Shown here one piece after another: positions 23,898-37,930 of a stretch of DNA of 64,000 nucleotides. The translations under genes and the position numbers were made by a program. Below the pieces are notes generated by a model. The model did not search any database, was not told where the DNA came from, and saw only the letters and a list, made by a program, of their open reading frames with translations. Source of the DNA: Helopsaltes ochotensis (taxonomy: Eukaryota; Chordata; Aves; Passeriformes; Locustellidae); contig VXBM01000195.1 of NCBI GenBank assembly GCA_013400155.1, positions 761,128 to 825,127 of the forward strand, in the 5' to 3' direction. The first letter of the stretch is position 1. Each line of letters opens with the position of its first letter.

Positions 23898-26800
23898 GGG
23901 TGTCAGAGCATATAAAACTCGGAAGAGAAAAACAATTCTCAGTAAGACATAACTAAATTGTGGACCTTGTTGACATAGTATTTTATAGATGGATAAAAGT
24001 ATTGATGGATTAAAATAGAAGTTAAATATGATATAGACTTCCTGGTACCTGTTAAACACTTTAATGGGGATGTAACCTCTATTTAAGTGTTTTCAGAAAA
24101 TAGAGGCATATAACACAATGATTTTCGAAAACATCCATTGTCATCTGGATAAATAAATATCCTCATTTCTGTCAGCCTAAAAACCACCCATACTATCTTG
24201 GTTTAGATTTTTTTTTTTTTTAAATTTCTGTGTTAACCTGATAGTTTCCATCACAGTGATGGACAGAAAAAACCAGAGTCAACAGAAATATGCTCATCTT
24301 CACAGAGGATCAGGCTGCCTGAGGCAGGTCCAGGTTTTCCTGGTAGACTACAGAGCAGATAAAGGAGACCTCTGGCTCATTCTTGCTAGTGATATCTCAC
24401 CAGAAGGGGAGAGATGACTTTCAAACTCCTGCCTCTTCTTTTGCTAATCAAGTTATAAAATCGGAATGTTGATGAGCCACAGTTTGTTGCAAAAGGCAAA
24501 ACAGGCAATTTACATCTTTGTAAACTCTTACGGACACCGTGTAACACAACTGAAATCCTCCAGCCAACATTGAAAGGCAGAAGAAGAGATGCAGGAGGCT
24601 ACCTGGGTGTTTTACAGGTACAATATCTTTCATCAAGGACACTACCTGTAGCCTAACATTCACCTTTATTTCCAGACTGTTTTGGACATGAAATTGAAAA
24701 ATAATATCTTAATCTGGTCTTGAAGCTCAGACCAAACAGTTTCAGTTGGACTTTATCACCACTTTTATATTTCATATTCTTTTTAAATGGGAAAAAAAAT
24801 CACCTCATTTACAGTTAAGTATTGTCCTGTAAACTATTGATAACACTTTTCACTTTGGTGTTTAAATTACCAAAAATTGCATTGCATTTGTATGTAAATC
24901 ATAAATCTATAGCTGAAAAGTATGGTGTCTAGTTTACAAATTCAGGTCAATACCTGTTCAAATTCAAGCAGTACTTTAAGGTGATTGCTTTCTGTTTACT
25001 ACCAACATCACTACTGTGGGTATTGATGCAGAAAGGAAATTCCCTACAACTGCTTGTGCAATTGTTGTGATTTTTTCATTATTAAAATTATCTCCAAAGA
25101 AGTTTTTATTATCAACGATCTCTGAAGATATTTTCTTTCACATAAAGATCGGGTTTGGGATGAAGGGAAGGATAGGAATTGTGAAGGTTTTGATTGAAAC
25201 TAGAAAAGTTTTAACTAAAATTTGATTTATTAAAAAAACAATAATCTGTTTTGTTTAAAAGACGTTTTCTTCAAAATCATTATGCTTTTATTGATCTGCT
25301 TCCATGGTTACATTCCATATTTCAATCCAGGGAAATGGACTCTACATCACATCATTACTTCAGGCATATGATATCTCTTTTGAACACAGGAATAGATTGA
25401 TAAGGTTAGCTCCTCACATTTCAGTGATTAACAAAGCTTTTGGCAACCTTCCTCAATATCTGTAAGATAAAATAAATAATTAAAATAAAAATTAAGAGGC
25501 AGGCAGAATTCATGTCTGGATTGAAGATTGCTGATGAAAAAAGACTTGTGCTGCATTTGAACACATTTTCCTTGCAAACCTCTCCTTCAGTATCAGTGAA
25601 GTCTTAGTGTAAATTTAGAAGGTTTTCATTTTCAAGGTAAATTAGACTGGATATGTACTCTAAATTTTAGGTTTTTGCACATGTGTTTAGTTAAAATACG
25701 TTATACATGTCACTTTGAAAAAATGTAGAACTGTAATAGTCAAGAAGTGATCTATCTGGCTGAATTCCCTAAAAAAAATTGTCTGACCATAAAGAAATTG
25801 TTGGTTTCTCAACTGCATGCACCAAAATTTTAAGTCATTTCACCTTTCTTTGTTGGGGCATTCCCGTGATTTCCAAAGGACTCATTCCCTCAGCTAGCAA
25901 GTACTACATATATGTTCTGATTATGGCCTCATGTTGAGGGTAAAATGTTTCCCAGAACCAGGCACACCAATGCCCTTAAGTTGAAAGGAGTTCTAGGATC
26001 CATGAAATAACAGCCCCCACATCAGAATCAAGCCAACTGTGATTTAGCTGCCCCCAGACAGCAGCTTTTCTTCAACACCAGGAAGAATTTCTCTGATGCA
26101 GGAGTGAAAAGGACAAATTCTCTCTTGTGAGACTTGGTGTCTGTCTGAAAGCCCAATTATTTTCAACTGCCTGTGGATGCTGGTGAATGGTCAGGCAGAG
26201 ATGTCCACGGGGATGTGCAATCCTCAGCTGCGGCAAGCATCAGATCTCTGGCCTTGGTCCTCAGGAGCCAGAAAACCTTCATGGTCCCACTGAATAAGGA
26301 CACAGGAATGCACTTTTATCCTGCGAAGTGGCAAGGTCTTAAGTTTTCTCTCAAAGTGAGTGATGACCTGCTAACAGTAGTGTTAAGATTAGAGGAAGTT
26401 TAGCTTTTGCCCTGTCAGGGCTCTGGTCTCTGTAAGCTGCTCATTCCAGGGAAGCCCCAGGACTGGACTCAGCAGATTCCTGCTTCCCTCGCTGCAGAGA
26501 CCATGGCAGTGCCACCACCCTTCCCAGGGGAGGAGCAGCTGTACAAAACGGGCATCAGCCAGCACAAATTGGGCAGGGCAGGAAGGAGAGATGCACTTTT
26601 ACCATAAAGAAATTCAGGCAGCCTCTGGCCTCGGTCCCAGGGCTGAGTGGCTGCCTGGTTCATCCTAATAAAACTGTGGATGAAAACAGTCCTGGACAAA
26701 GCTAAGAATCAGGAGTTCCAAATCCCGTGGATCCTCTCACAATTGCAGTCAAAGTTACCAACTAAACAGTTCTGCAGCCTCAGATCCTCTTTCTACCCTC

Positions 26801-27424
26801 TGAGCCATGCCCAGACACCACTGCTACTAGCTTCTACTTGACACAGCATGTTCAAGAACCAGTTTTAATGAAACCTTCTCAAAACACTCACTTGTTTTCT
26901 GGAAGACAATTAAAAGCCACAGAGGCTTTCAAAGAACCTTGTGGAAAACACTGTATTAAAAAGACTGTATTAAAAATACTGCTATTCATGGTAGGCAACA
27001 GTCTCTATCCTAGAAGCGTAAATGAAGATGGAATGTAGATGCATATCCATATGCACACACACGGCTCTATACACACATAAATGGGTACACAGCCACCATG
27101 CACAGATGTGCACACAGGACTTCTGCCTGATAATTGAAAAATTGGTGAGCGGGGGAACCACAGCTAACCCAAATCTGCAGAGATAGGCAAGGAGCCTTTC
27201 TCACCAAGCCCTGAGTCCTTGAGCCATGAAAGGATTCAGAGAGGTCTCTCCCCAGGAAGTGTCTCTCCCCAGGGAGCTGATGTAAAATGGGTTGCAGTTC
27301 CAAGTGAGGCCTCACCATCCACTTGTCCAGCCTGCCTCCCTACTCCTTTGGGAATAGTCATCCCATACAGTAGTTGAACAACCTCCCCTGGCTGTCAGTT
27401 TTGTGCATCCTGGCATTTCTTTTC

Positions 27425-27444
27425 TTTTTTTTTTTTTTTTTTTT
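27425..27444. repeat. 20-base T homopolymer
   Basis: A run of 20 T preceded by TTTC. It could be a poly(A) tail of a minus-strand retro-insertion, but I see no recognisable body beside it. Confidence 0.85.
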
Positions 27445-28262
27445 CTGATCACCATAGAAAATACAGCATTAAATCAGCATCAGCTGTAGAGTTTCATATT
27501 CTGGCACATCCTGGCAAGCCAATAGTTTCAATCTGAGACCCATGCATCAGCATGACTTCCAGAATAGCTAAATCATTCCTGACAAATAGGTGCCTGCAGT
27601 AGCTGATGAAAAATGGATGGTTGCTTGATATAAACAGGCTTTTGGAGAAGGATCTTACTGACTGGCTTGCAGAATTCTCCCTTGGTTGAGGAGTCTCTGG
27701 TTCAATGTATTAGTGCTGAGTTCTCTGCTTGTCGCCCCACTGGTTTTCTTACTCAACTTCATTCATTTTCCCCACTCTCTCCTTTCTTCTTTGCCTTCCT
27801 GCCATCTCCAGTTTCTGCTTTCAGAATGGCTGAAAGCTACAATTCAGTTTTTCCTTCTGTCTATCAAGTCTTCAGGAGACTGAGACCTGCTCATCCAGAA
27901 TATTTACAAAATACACCAGTGCCTACAAATCTTAACCAAATGCATTCCTCCCCGGCTGTGCTGCAAATAACTTCCCCCCTCCCCTCTTCTGTGAGATTTT
28001 CATGAAAGCCATCAGCAAGAGCTATTTGAAAAGGTCATTTTCCACCTGGAATCAAGCAAAAATTAGGTGACTGGAGAGAGGCAAAGTAGTGTTTCATGAA
28101 TGCAAACTTCCCGTTCTGTCTGAAAATAACACCACCAGCCACAAACATACATACTAGGAACTCCACGGTTTCCCCCCTCTTGTGAAGGCATCACGTAATG
28201 TTTGTTGATTTGCTCTGAATGTCAGTCAAATAAAACATCATGTATTCTGTTAAGGTGAATGG

Positions 28263-28284
28263 AAAAAAACCCCAACAAAACAAA
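28263..28284. repeat. Short A/C-only tract
   Basis: Twenty-two bases of A and C only, the smallest listed member of the tract class described for 5541-5715. Confidence 0.6.
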
Positions 28285-29290
28285 TTCACCTGCAAAGTCT
28301 GACATGAAGTGTTCTGTAGTTGCTCTGACTTGAGAGTTTCCACAGGAAATGTCATTACCACACATTGCCCTTTGACAAACATCATGGGAGCTGAATCCAT
28401 AGGGGAAAATGTCCCTTTTAGGAAGGGTAGTGCCCAGTTTCATTATTTCCACACCTGCAGAGAACAGTTACAATTTTCTCTGTAGTGCCTTTTTTATGAT
28501 ATAGATGACATGAAAGAACACTGATTTTGAGTGGTGCTTGCAGGCAGTCAATACTAGGGATGAAGCCTTTGAAAATCAGGGTTCCTGCTTGTACCACTGA
28601 GCTACAGTCTTTAGGGAAATTAATGGCCTTTTTACACTCACGTCTGAGAAAAACAGGGGTACACTTCTGCCCACTGCAATGTAAAAGGAGAGAAAAAGAA
28701 AACCCAGTCCACAAACCATGACTTTTCTATAAAAGCAAACTCGTAAGAGGAAGAACTGTCCCATTGTTTGAACAGAAGCCTGTTTTTTTGAGACTAGCAC
28801 GAACTCTCCTAACTGATCCACGGTCTTAAGAGACTGGGAATGTCCTGGCCATGATGTTTCAGGGACGTTCACGTTTCCAAATTATGGTACCCTTGATTTA
28901 GCCCCTTGTGCCTTTCCCTGAAATGCTCACCATGCACAGGGGTTTGATCATCTCTTTCAAAGACAGTACCCAAAGCACCCTGTGGTTCTTGGTCTACTTG
29001 CTGCTCGGGGAAGGAAAGGCAGCAGATGTGTTTTGGTCAGGCAGGAAAAATGAAATTCTTCCAGGACGTATGAGATGGAAGAGCTGGTGGTGCCCACGGG
29101 AAGAGCATGGCGCTCTGGATTCCACTGAGGGAGTTTTCATCAGGAAATGTCAGAATGGCTCTGCAGAGTGATGGAGAAAGTGAGAAAGAAAGGCAGAAAG
29201 ATGTCCGGCTGTCAAAATGGGGCAGGTCTTGGAGCACAGTAGCCCCATGACTTAGCAAGGCCTCAGAAGCAATATCTTGGATGTGTTACT

Positions 29291-29310
29291 TCTGTCTGTC
29301 TGTCTGTCTG
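29291..29310. repeat. (TCTG)5 microsatellite
   Basis: Five perfect TCTG copies. Confidence 0.9.
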
Positions 29311-29368
29311 AAAAGGGGTCTACGAAAACAGATGCATTTTAAGGGTTACGAGGTACATTTCCAGAAGA

Positions 29369-29440
29369 CATATATAAAAATACATAAATATATAAATACA
29401 TAAATATATAAATATATAAATACATAAATATATAAATATG
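29369..29440. repeat. AT-rich tandem array of TATAAATA/CATAAATA units
   Basis: Alternating ATATAA and ACATAA-type 7-8 base units run for about 70 bases before a TACACACACATACG tail. Confidence 0.85.
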
Positions 29441-30556
29441 TACACACACATACGTACAGTTTGTTTCCTTGTTTGAAAGGAGAGTATAATTCTCCAGAGT
29501 GATGAATTTTTTTAAGAGCTCTTTCTAAGCAGTAAGGGGGAAGAGGCTGTTGCAGCGTGATAAGGAAGTTTCTGAGTGATAATTTAAAGATAATCTTTTA
29601 AGATTTGGAGCAACCTCATTATGCACACTTCTAAGTGACTTAGATACAGATTTTAATTATTCCTATCTCTATCTTGCAGTTTCACTAAGAAGCCTTTAAA
29701 AAAGAAAGCACACAGCTCATAGCTGATCTGGGGCCCTGCAATTCATAAACTGTGCTTTAACTTTAGTTGACTGGAAATGGATCTAATCCAATTGCATCCC
29801 AACCTTCAATGGAATAATAATACTGAACAAATAAGCCCACAGGCAGCAGGACATTGCTTTTCCTGCCAATCTCAATTTTAACTTGATTGTTTCTTAATGC
29901 CATAGGCGATGTCAGGGTGACTCAGGACAATATGTTGTTGAAGAGGAATAGTGTGAATTATTACTCTTAATCCCATTTTATAGGTACCTGTAAATGTTAG
30001 TGGTAAACCATAGCCAGTTACCTGTGGGGAGATTTAATAACAGGGCAATATAGCCAGAGGGAAAAAAAAAATGGCAGCCAAGACCTTCTTTTTTTCTGCT
30101 CCTCTGAGGATTTCTCACTTGTAGGAGTGAAATATATCATGCAGGGTGATAAAGTTTAGTTTAAGACCAAAAACCTCAAACAATCCTTCTCCCTCACAGG
30201 GTCAGCAGTTGTGAATTCAGCTGTGCAGGATCCTCAGGGAGACAGCCCATTTCACTTGTTGAGTCACAGAAGGAGAGAAGGGGAACAAAACCCCACTTTA
30301 TTTTTAAGTCTACTTTTATATTGCACAGGCAAAAATCAGAAAACTTTGTCAACTGCTCTCATTGCCTGGACTAGAGAGCAACTTCTGGATAACGGCACTG
30401 AAACTTAGTTCGATACTTCCTAGGGTTGTGTTTGACTTTTTAATGTGCGGCACCACTTTGGTGAACAGTCATACTTGATTTTTGAGTGCATCCATATTCT
30501 TCTTGTGTTGTTTCCAGCTGACAAACTCAATTATTTTTACCATTCTTAGTCTCTAA

Positions 30557-30578
30557 ACACACACACACACATATATAT
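30557..30578. repeat. (AC)7(AT)4 dinucleotide array
   Basis: Seven AC copies are followed by four AT copies. Confidence 0.85.
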
Positions 30579-32650
30579 TTAATGTATTTTGTATTCTTGA
30601 TTTCCATCCCAACATCAGGGTTCTAGTCGATGAATGTTTCTGTAGGATAACCTGACCATCTGTGTTAACAAAGATTTCCATCTTCATTTCATCAGCTTAT
30701 TGGTCTAAGAAGCAGGAGTGTGTTAATACAAGCTTATTATTGAAAATACTAGGTACAATCAATTCCAAAATGTGGCCTTTATGAACTGTATTAGTTACGT
30801 TTTTCTGGCTTCATAATACCTCCTTTCAACACTGCTTGCTATCTTCTTTTTTTATTCCTTATTTTATAAGTTGTTATTCCTCCATTATACTAATTTACTG
30901 ATCTTCCAGTTTTCTTTTCCATCTCATTTTTTCCCCCGTTTTTTACTTATAAAACACTTTTTTAAAGGCAAGAGAACTTACCTTTGCTGTAAAGAAAATT
31001 CCCTTAACAAATGCAGTTATTTTGTGATCCATTTTGGAAAGGCCATATTTTACTTGATCCCATTTTTCAGCTACTTTGACATGAATTACTCTTTACATCA
31101 AGGTGTTTTAAACATTTGAAGGCTACAAAGAACTAAAAAATGGGCCTGTATCATCATTTTCCACTTCTTAAATAACTACGTGCTATTTGTTCTTCTTTAG
31201 TCTTGCACTACCATTTCCTAACACAACAGTCTAATGAAAATAATTTTCTATAAATTATTTTTTTTGGTAAAAATTATTCTCATTCATGGCCACTTCCATG
31301 AGAAATTATACAATGATTTTTTTCCCCATTTTGAAGCCAATTATATGGCACTTATCCCAAGAAAGAATGATCAGACCTACTAACACAAGAAACTTTTCAT
31401 AAAATGACCAAATTTTCATATTTTGTTTTTAACTGATGGATTAGGCAGTTGAAATAAATCTTCTTAAAAGTGCTAGAGAGCTTGAGGATTTATTAAATTA
31501 ATCTGAGGAAAGGAACAAGTATGATGTGCACTATGCAATGTCTTTCAACCTCATTGCCTGCCTATTAGGCTGCAAGAAAAGAATATTAAAGTGTCTGTTT
31601 ATTAACTGATTGTCAAAGAAACCTGATTATTTCCAGGATGTAGTTCTGCACAAGAAAAAGTAAGGGGAACTAAAGAGGAACAAAATGATTGATTCATTTC
31701 CTTTGGGGGAGGGGAGGGTATAAAGTAAAATAATGAAACATAAATGTGTCAGATCCATTTATACAGGATTGATATTTAATTTAGCTCCCTTTGAAGTTGA
31801 AATTAAATTTCTTAAGAGGTATTATTAAAAGGGAGATGGAATGTAACCTTCCATCAAGCCACCATTATTTTAATACATCTTTAAAAAAATGAACTTTTTT
31901 TCCTGAAGTGTGCTGGTAAATTGATTTATGCAGTTCTAAGCAGTAATTATGAAATGTGCTTATCTAGATACCTTCTGTTGCTATTGATCCTACACGTTAT
32001 TCTGATGAAAAGCTCATAATTCATAGCATTCTCGATGTTTAGAATTGTTGGAATTATTTATAACGTTCAGTCCAAGGGTGCTGCTAGTGAAATGGGGTTT
32101 GAAGCTGATTTGCAATGCACCAAATTGTCTGTTTTCAGGCTCTGAGCACAGATAGTTACAGCACTCTGCTTTGCAACCCACAAATGGAGAGTGTAGCACC
32201 ACTGTGGAAGAAAAAAGATCAGTGGAGGGTAGGGAAGTGACTGTCTTTCCAAGAGTTTCAGAAAAGGAAAATGGCTAAAGCAGGAAATTAGGAAACTTGT
32301 AGAACTGCTGCAATAGACAAACAAGTGCTTTGATGGGTGCTAGGGAAAGAAATTCTTAAATCTACCCTAATGTTCTTTAGCTAGTGGCAGTTACCTCCTT
32401 CAACAACCTGTTGTGTTTGTTTTATTTTCTTCAGAGATTTCCAATGAGCCAAACCATCTGTTAAAGTTGTAACTGCTACTACTACTAGAAATTGTTGGGG
32501 GAAAAAAAAAATAGCCTTTCCTTCTCTGAGCAGCGAGGACTGAACCAAAGGCTTCCAGTCCTTATGACAAGATTTGCTCCAAAAATACCCCCTGGTGCAG
32601 TCATTGTAGGGGAAATGCCATGTGTCAGACCTGAGGGGTTTTTCCTGCAG

Positions 32651-32775
32651 CTCTGCTATGACCTGAAACCCACACCGGAGCTTTTCCAGAGGAAGCAGCT
32701 TCCCTTGTGTGGGTTTGCTGGGAGGGAGGAGTGTGAGGAAAGGGGAAGGAAAAGAAGACAAAAATGAGAGGACAG
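32651..32775 (+). other. Candidate 125-base exon, possibly terminal, unverified
   Basis: GGGGTTTTTCCTGCAG is a very strong acceptor ending at 32650, and GGACAG/GTAATT is a usable donor at 32776. The first frame is open for 38 codons, beginning LCYDLKPTPELFQRKQ and ending in a basic tail (RGRKRRQK) before a TGA that lies 9 bases inside the donor. The other two frames close quickly. It could be a 3'-terminal coding exon, a non-coding RNA exon or a decoy. Confidence 0.13.
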
Positions 32776-33482
32776 GTAATTCAGTGAAGAGCTGATATGG
32801 CTCCAGCCATAGCCTGCTCTGGCGGTGTGGGAAGCAGGGGTGAAGGGTCGCAGCGTTTTGCTGCTCCCTGTGGTGCTGCTGGGATTTGACTGTCCCTGCC
32901 CATGCTTTTTGTGGGGATAAACACCGGGATTTGTGGCCCTGCTCTGCCAGCAGTTACCTCAGGACATACCTGGTTTTTCTTTATGCTTTAACCACATCAG
33001 GGACAAATCTTACCCGAGACTTTTTGGGCACCTTCTCTATCTGCAGGAAGTTCATGGGCCATGTCAGTTGGAAGACAGGGTGACAGTGACAGCAGATTTA
33101 GTCCATGTTCAGAGCATTCTGAGACACAGTGACAGCAACACAACCTGACAGCCATCAGAGTCATCATTTCTCAGTATGGTACCAGCCAGTAGCTTCAAGG
33201 ACATCTCAGAAGTCCCCTTAATGGCAGATTTCTAGTGCCATAGCAGAAAGAAAGTGGATCTAAATTCCCATGGAGATAATCCTTGGAAATTTCTGGTCCA
33301 CATCTAAACACAGTGATGCACAAAACAAGATTTTCATTTTCCTGTCATTGTTACCTCTTTGAATGCTGCTTTGGATTAAGATGAGGACATTTTTCCTTAT
33401 CCAGACAGGCCTCTCAAATGTCTTTGATAGGCCTTCTATTAATATGCAACGTTCTCCAGAGTAAAATTATGATGTGCCACAG

Positions 33483-33543
33483 GCTCTGTGAGACAACGTC
33501 AGGCCACAGATGACCCAGGGGCTGTGAATTACCCATCTCTCAG
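33483..33543 (+). other. Candidate 61-base exon, unverified
   Basis: TGATGTGCCACAG is a weak acceptor and CTCTCAG/GTAGGT a good donor. After two bases the frame is open and reads SVRQRQATDDPGAVNYPSL; the other frames are closed. The donor is itself preceded by pyrimidines (CCCATCTCTCAG), so it could also be read as an acceptor-donor juxtaposition. Confidence 0.1.
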
Positions 33544-33958
33544 GTAGGTAGAACACAACAAGGCACATCCATGGAGCCGTCAGAAACACCTGATGTCACA
33601 ATGAGCTACAGTGCTCTGAAACCAAATACAGCATGAGGATATTCTGAAACAATTCCATAAAGGACTGCACAAACAGGAGCACAATTAATTATAAATACTA
33701 AACAGACACATAGCGGTTCTTTTAAAATCCAGTAGAACTTCTTAAACTGAAACTGACTGACTTCCTATTGGCACTGATCTTCACTTTTGAAGATTACACT
33801 AGATGTTAATAAAAATAGGAGGAAATTGCAACTGCTCAGCAAAAGGTAGAAGAAGTTAAGCCCACATTCCATCCAAACAGCTATTGAGCATGGCATTTAT
33901 AGCACAAATTTAAATTTTAAGGTAGTCAAAATTGCCTTTGTTTAAATTCAATGTGGGC

Positions 33959-33988
33959 TTTGTTTGGTTTTTTGTTTGCTTGGTTTTT
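33959..33988. repeat. Short T/G-rich tract
   Basis: About 30 bases of T and G with a single C. Confidence 0.6.
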
Positions 33989-36900
33989 AAAGAACTAACC
34001 ATCAACATCAAAATTTTCCTTAGATGTAACTACACAGATGAAATTTTGTTTATGAAAAAGTTGGGAACAAAAGGGATTGGTTTTTGTCTTGCAATGACTT
34101 ATTTCTAACTCTATTGTCAGAAAACAGGCATTCAAATAAAGACAACAAAAGAAACACAATATATTCAAACAATTCTAAAGACTTAAGCTGAGACTGCCTT
34201 TCACTATCAGTCTCCTGGGGCTTTCAGATTAATTTTACAGAATTGTTCAAAAATACACTGAAAATTGTTTTGTGGAGCTCCTTTTTCTTACAGTGACCAG
34301 TTATTTCTAATCCTGTGTTTAACCTGCCTGTTTTGCAAGTCTTAAACAAACCTAGCATCCACCTGATGCTAATCCCAGAATAATACACTCAACCCCTCTC
34401 AGGGCACTGGATGGGCAAGAAACAGTGTCAATGTTTATGAAATCAGTTATGTTAGTAACTGGCTGCATTAGGATTAATTTACTTTTCCAAAAATCACTAT
34501 TTTACCCCCCTATCCTCCTTTCCAAAGACACCATAATAGAAGTCTTTTGAAGTTGGTGATCAACTTTAAAAGAAGCTTGATTCCCTCAACAACTTCACCA
34601 GAAACACTCTCTCAATCTCAAGAAAAAAAAATTTTCACCTTCTTTTAGAGCTTCTGACTCATTTCATCTCCAGAGACAACCTTTCTCTACTGCTTCCATT
34701 CTGGTCCAATGCTTGCAAATTCCTGGGAAATTAAATGGACAGTGAGCTCTTCCCTGACATTGATCCAGCTGAGCTGCCAGCTGCCCTTGCTCTCGAGTGA
34801 TAGTTTTGGGGGAGGTCAGAAGAGGGAGGGACATTTTTAAGCAACATGATTCTACAGAAGCTCACCCAGAAGCATGGCAATGGGAAGATTCATTCTGATA
34901 GCAAGGAAGCAAATTAAAGGTTGAGCACTGTGGGCTGAGACAAAGTCTGGGAAAGCTGATGAGAGCTGCTCTTCCATTGCCTACTGCCTCCTGCATTTTG
35001 TATAAGCTCATTAATGATCTTCAGTTGATGTTGGTTGAATGGTAAAATAAAATATCCACTGAGCTTTAGAGCCAAGCTGCAAGGAACTAATTATTTTAAT
35101 GTATTCTGTACCTGCTGTGTCATGGGAAATCAGCAAAGAAAGGAAATCCCTAATTTAGTGAAGCGCAGGAAACCTCTCTCACAGGCCAGCCATAAACAGG
35201 CTAGAAGTTGAGGATCTGTGGTCAGTGTGGCCCTACAAGCTTTGTCAGAGCAATTCAATAAGTGTTTTTGAAGATGTCATCTAAGAAGAAAACTTCTTAT
35301 ATAGCTTAGAAAGTTTTCTAAGAGCTCAGCCCTTAGGACGATTATATCTCAGAGCACCTCAGGGGGCTGCTGCCAATAGAGGCTTGATTTGCTGTCCATC
35401 ATCAGCTTGCTCTATTTTCTTGGAAACTTTCCTTTAGGCTGCCTCATTATTTTACAATATGCCCTGAGGTGACACACGTCTAATGGGGTAGACACGAGGA
35501 AAGGATATTGTGACTGAAGAGGTTTGGTACAGAGTTTTGGTAAAGCACCAGAAATTGAGTTTGGGAATAAATTGCTTGCATTTCAGGTGCAGAATCAGAT
35601 TGGGTGTAGAACATTCCTTTTATTTAATTTTTTCGGCCAGAGGAGAGTGGCCACCTTTGAGAGATCTATTTCAATTTGGCCGGCCACTGGCAAACCACCA
35701 ACAGGATTGTGTGCAAGGACATGTCCTTCCTTATTCATCCTTCCTTGTTTCCAGGGACAGTCTACCTGGTAAAAAAGAAATGGATTTTAACAAGGGTACA
35801 AGCACTATGATATGTTTGGAGGTTTCCAGAATCCTTTTATTCTGCTCTTTCTAAATCTCTATAATCTTTATAATTGGTAGAAATACAGACAATACATCTT
35901 GAAGAATATATGCATGACTTGCTCAACCTGTTTGATTCACACTTCATTAAAATATCTATGGGCAACATACAAGGAATCCTATGTTCTATAGGCCATATTT
36001 ACATGATTTACACTGATTTTTCTGAACCATACTTGATTGTTATTAAAAGGTTGTGGGCTTTTTCTGTTGGCTGACTTTTTTGCTGTTTTGTAAAGGTTAC
36101 AGCAAAACCAGTATTTGCTGAAATTGCAGTAACATCTCATGGAAAAAAAAGATTAGTCTGAAAAACACAAGTATTCACATGGATTTTGAAAATACCCTTA
36201 GTCTAGCCAGAGAGAAAAAATAGGACCATTTTACCAGGAGAGGTAAAATTCAGAACAAAAGTTATTGGATGATGTTATTGGCTGAATAGAAGATTAAATT
36301 AATAGTACCCCATTGACGTATTTGTCAGGCCATGAGATTGTCCAGCAAACCACAAAGAAGGAGGGGAGGAGTGTTACACTCATTAACATTTTTTATTAAT
36401 CTCTACAGTAACCAGAGACTTGGTATTCTCTTGACACAGAGAGTCCTTTGTGACAAGGAAATTTGGTCCTAGATCCAGCCCCACAATGACTTTGTCCAGC
36501 ACTCAAAAATATTTTACAGCATTCCCTTATTTATTAAGACAAGTCTTTGTCTTTCTCAGCATTCTGAGTGCACCGTGGACACTTCTCCTCTTGCATGTTA
36601 ATGTTAAACAGCAGCATTTATCCAGGAGAAGGTCAGTGCAAAGAGATCATTCCAGAAACATTGAGACTCTTCTCCCCTGACCTGAAACCAGTGCACCTTC
36701 CTGCAGATGTCATCACCAAATGTCAGCTGGGGCAAGCTAAGGCAGCACACTCTGATTTCATTATTTGACACTTGCTGAAACACTTCATTATTAAGCCACT
36801 TAAAAAAACTTCCCCTTATCACACTCCTGATGGTGTGAATGTGCTGTGAATGAGCAGAATTGAGTAATTTAGGCCCAGAGACATTTCTTAAAGCTTTCTA

Positions 36901-37613
36901 GATGTCTTTTAGCAAATTTGCCTGTCTGCAGCCTGCTGCAGAACTTCTCCTAAATACTTATTTTTTTTTCCTTTTTCTAATTTACTTTAAAAGCTTGGCA
37001 TTGATAACTGAAGCATAACTAATCTAAATGAGGCAGATGACTTAAAATATATTCATTCTGAGACATGGATCCAAGTCTGGAGGGAAGCAAGGAAACACTG
37101 GAATTGGAAAAGCCACCCTTGTAAATGTACACATGGGAAATTGCCAGGAAACCGGTTTCTCTCCATAGATCCCCCTCTCTTTAAACAGCAAGGCCAAATT
37201 TCATTGTGTGAACACCTCCCCTTTCTATTCTATTCAGGATTTTCCTTCCTCAAACAACCTGTGCCAGCATAATACTGTATTGCAAACAAATCACTAGCTC
37301 CAGCTTATCCCTGTCCTACAGATATTGAAATTACTTCAGCATTTTTTATGATGAAAGTTCAGCTATGCCTGGCCTTAGATATTTTATTGCTGAACATGAT
37401 TACATGATTTCTCTGGATTCACAGCATGTTCTGCATACCTTTCCCTGATACTCAAGTGTGGGCTGTTCAGCTTAGCAAGGACCACACAGGACACTCGATG
37501 AGGAGAAGGGCCCAAAAGAGGGCCTTTGTTTATTCTTTCTTTCTTAAGTAGACCGCAGGTCCATGCCAGGGATTGGATGAGAAGGTGAACACCTCTCATC
37601 TCCACTGGCCCAG

Positions 37614-37646
37614 CTGACGGTCAGTCAGTACAATTTGCATCTAAAG
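37614..37646 (+). other. Candidate 33-base exon, unverified
   Basis: A good acceptor (CCTCTCATCTCCACTGGCCCAG) and a strong donor (CTAAAG/GTATGT) bound 33 bases. Two frames are open: LTVSQYNLHLK from the first base, or DGQSVQFASK after two bases with one base left over. The second is phase-compatible with the candidate exon at 39701-39799, giving Glu at the junction. No family is recognised. Confidence 0.14.
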
Positions 37647-37899
37647 GTATGTGATGTTTACCAATCCATTTCCCAAAACAAACCCTATCTTACAGATAAC
37701 ACCAGCGTGAGAAAGGTAAAGCACTACCTAAACATTGAGGATTCTGACTCCATTCTAAAAGCTAAGAAACACATCAGAAAGGCTGCAAAATCAGGGGAAC
37801 ACTCAAGTATGTTTTTTCCTGCCCGTCTCTTCTCCCAGGAATGTTTCTTTTCCTGTTGCCCCCATTCTCTGCCTCTCACTAAAGCACAGGGCTCCCCAG

Positions 37900-37930
37900 T
37901 CTCTTCTCTCTCTTTCTCTCTCTCCCCCCC
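37900..37930. repeat. Pure pyrimidine tract, 31 bases
   Basis: CT-rich sequence ending in seven C, with no purine across 31 bases. Such tracts can adopt triplex structure. A purine-rich stretch (AAGAAAG, GGAAGAAG and similar) follows on the same strand at about 38178-38300. Confidence 0.8.

Larger units (their letters stand above)
21237..29290. other. Non-coding stretch with one CR1-like fragment
   Basis: No recognisable gene. A minus-strand CR1-like 3' end is at 22696-22760, an ATT array at 23876-23897 and a 20-base T run at 27425-27444. At 25585-25634 a strong acceptor (CCTCTCCTTCAG) and a donor (TTCAAG/GTAAAT) bound a segment with all frames closed, so at most it could be a non-coding exon. 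Confidence 0.55.
29441..37613. other. Non-coding stretch with small repeats
   Basis: No recognisable gene. It holds an AC/AT dinucleotide array, a T/G tract at 33959-33988, two neighbouring short hairpins at 35282-35322 and exon-like segments at 32651-32775 and 33483-33543. The minus strand near 30981 has a near-consensus donor (GCAAAG/GTAAGT), but its nearest acceptor leaves only 5 bases. Confidence 0.55.
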
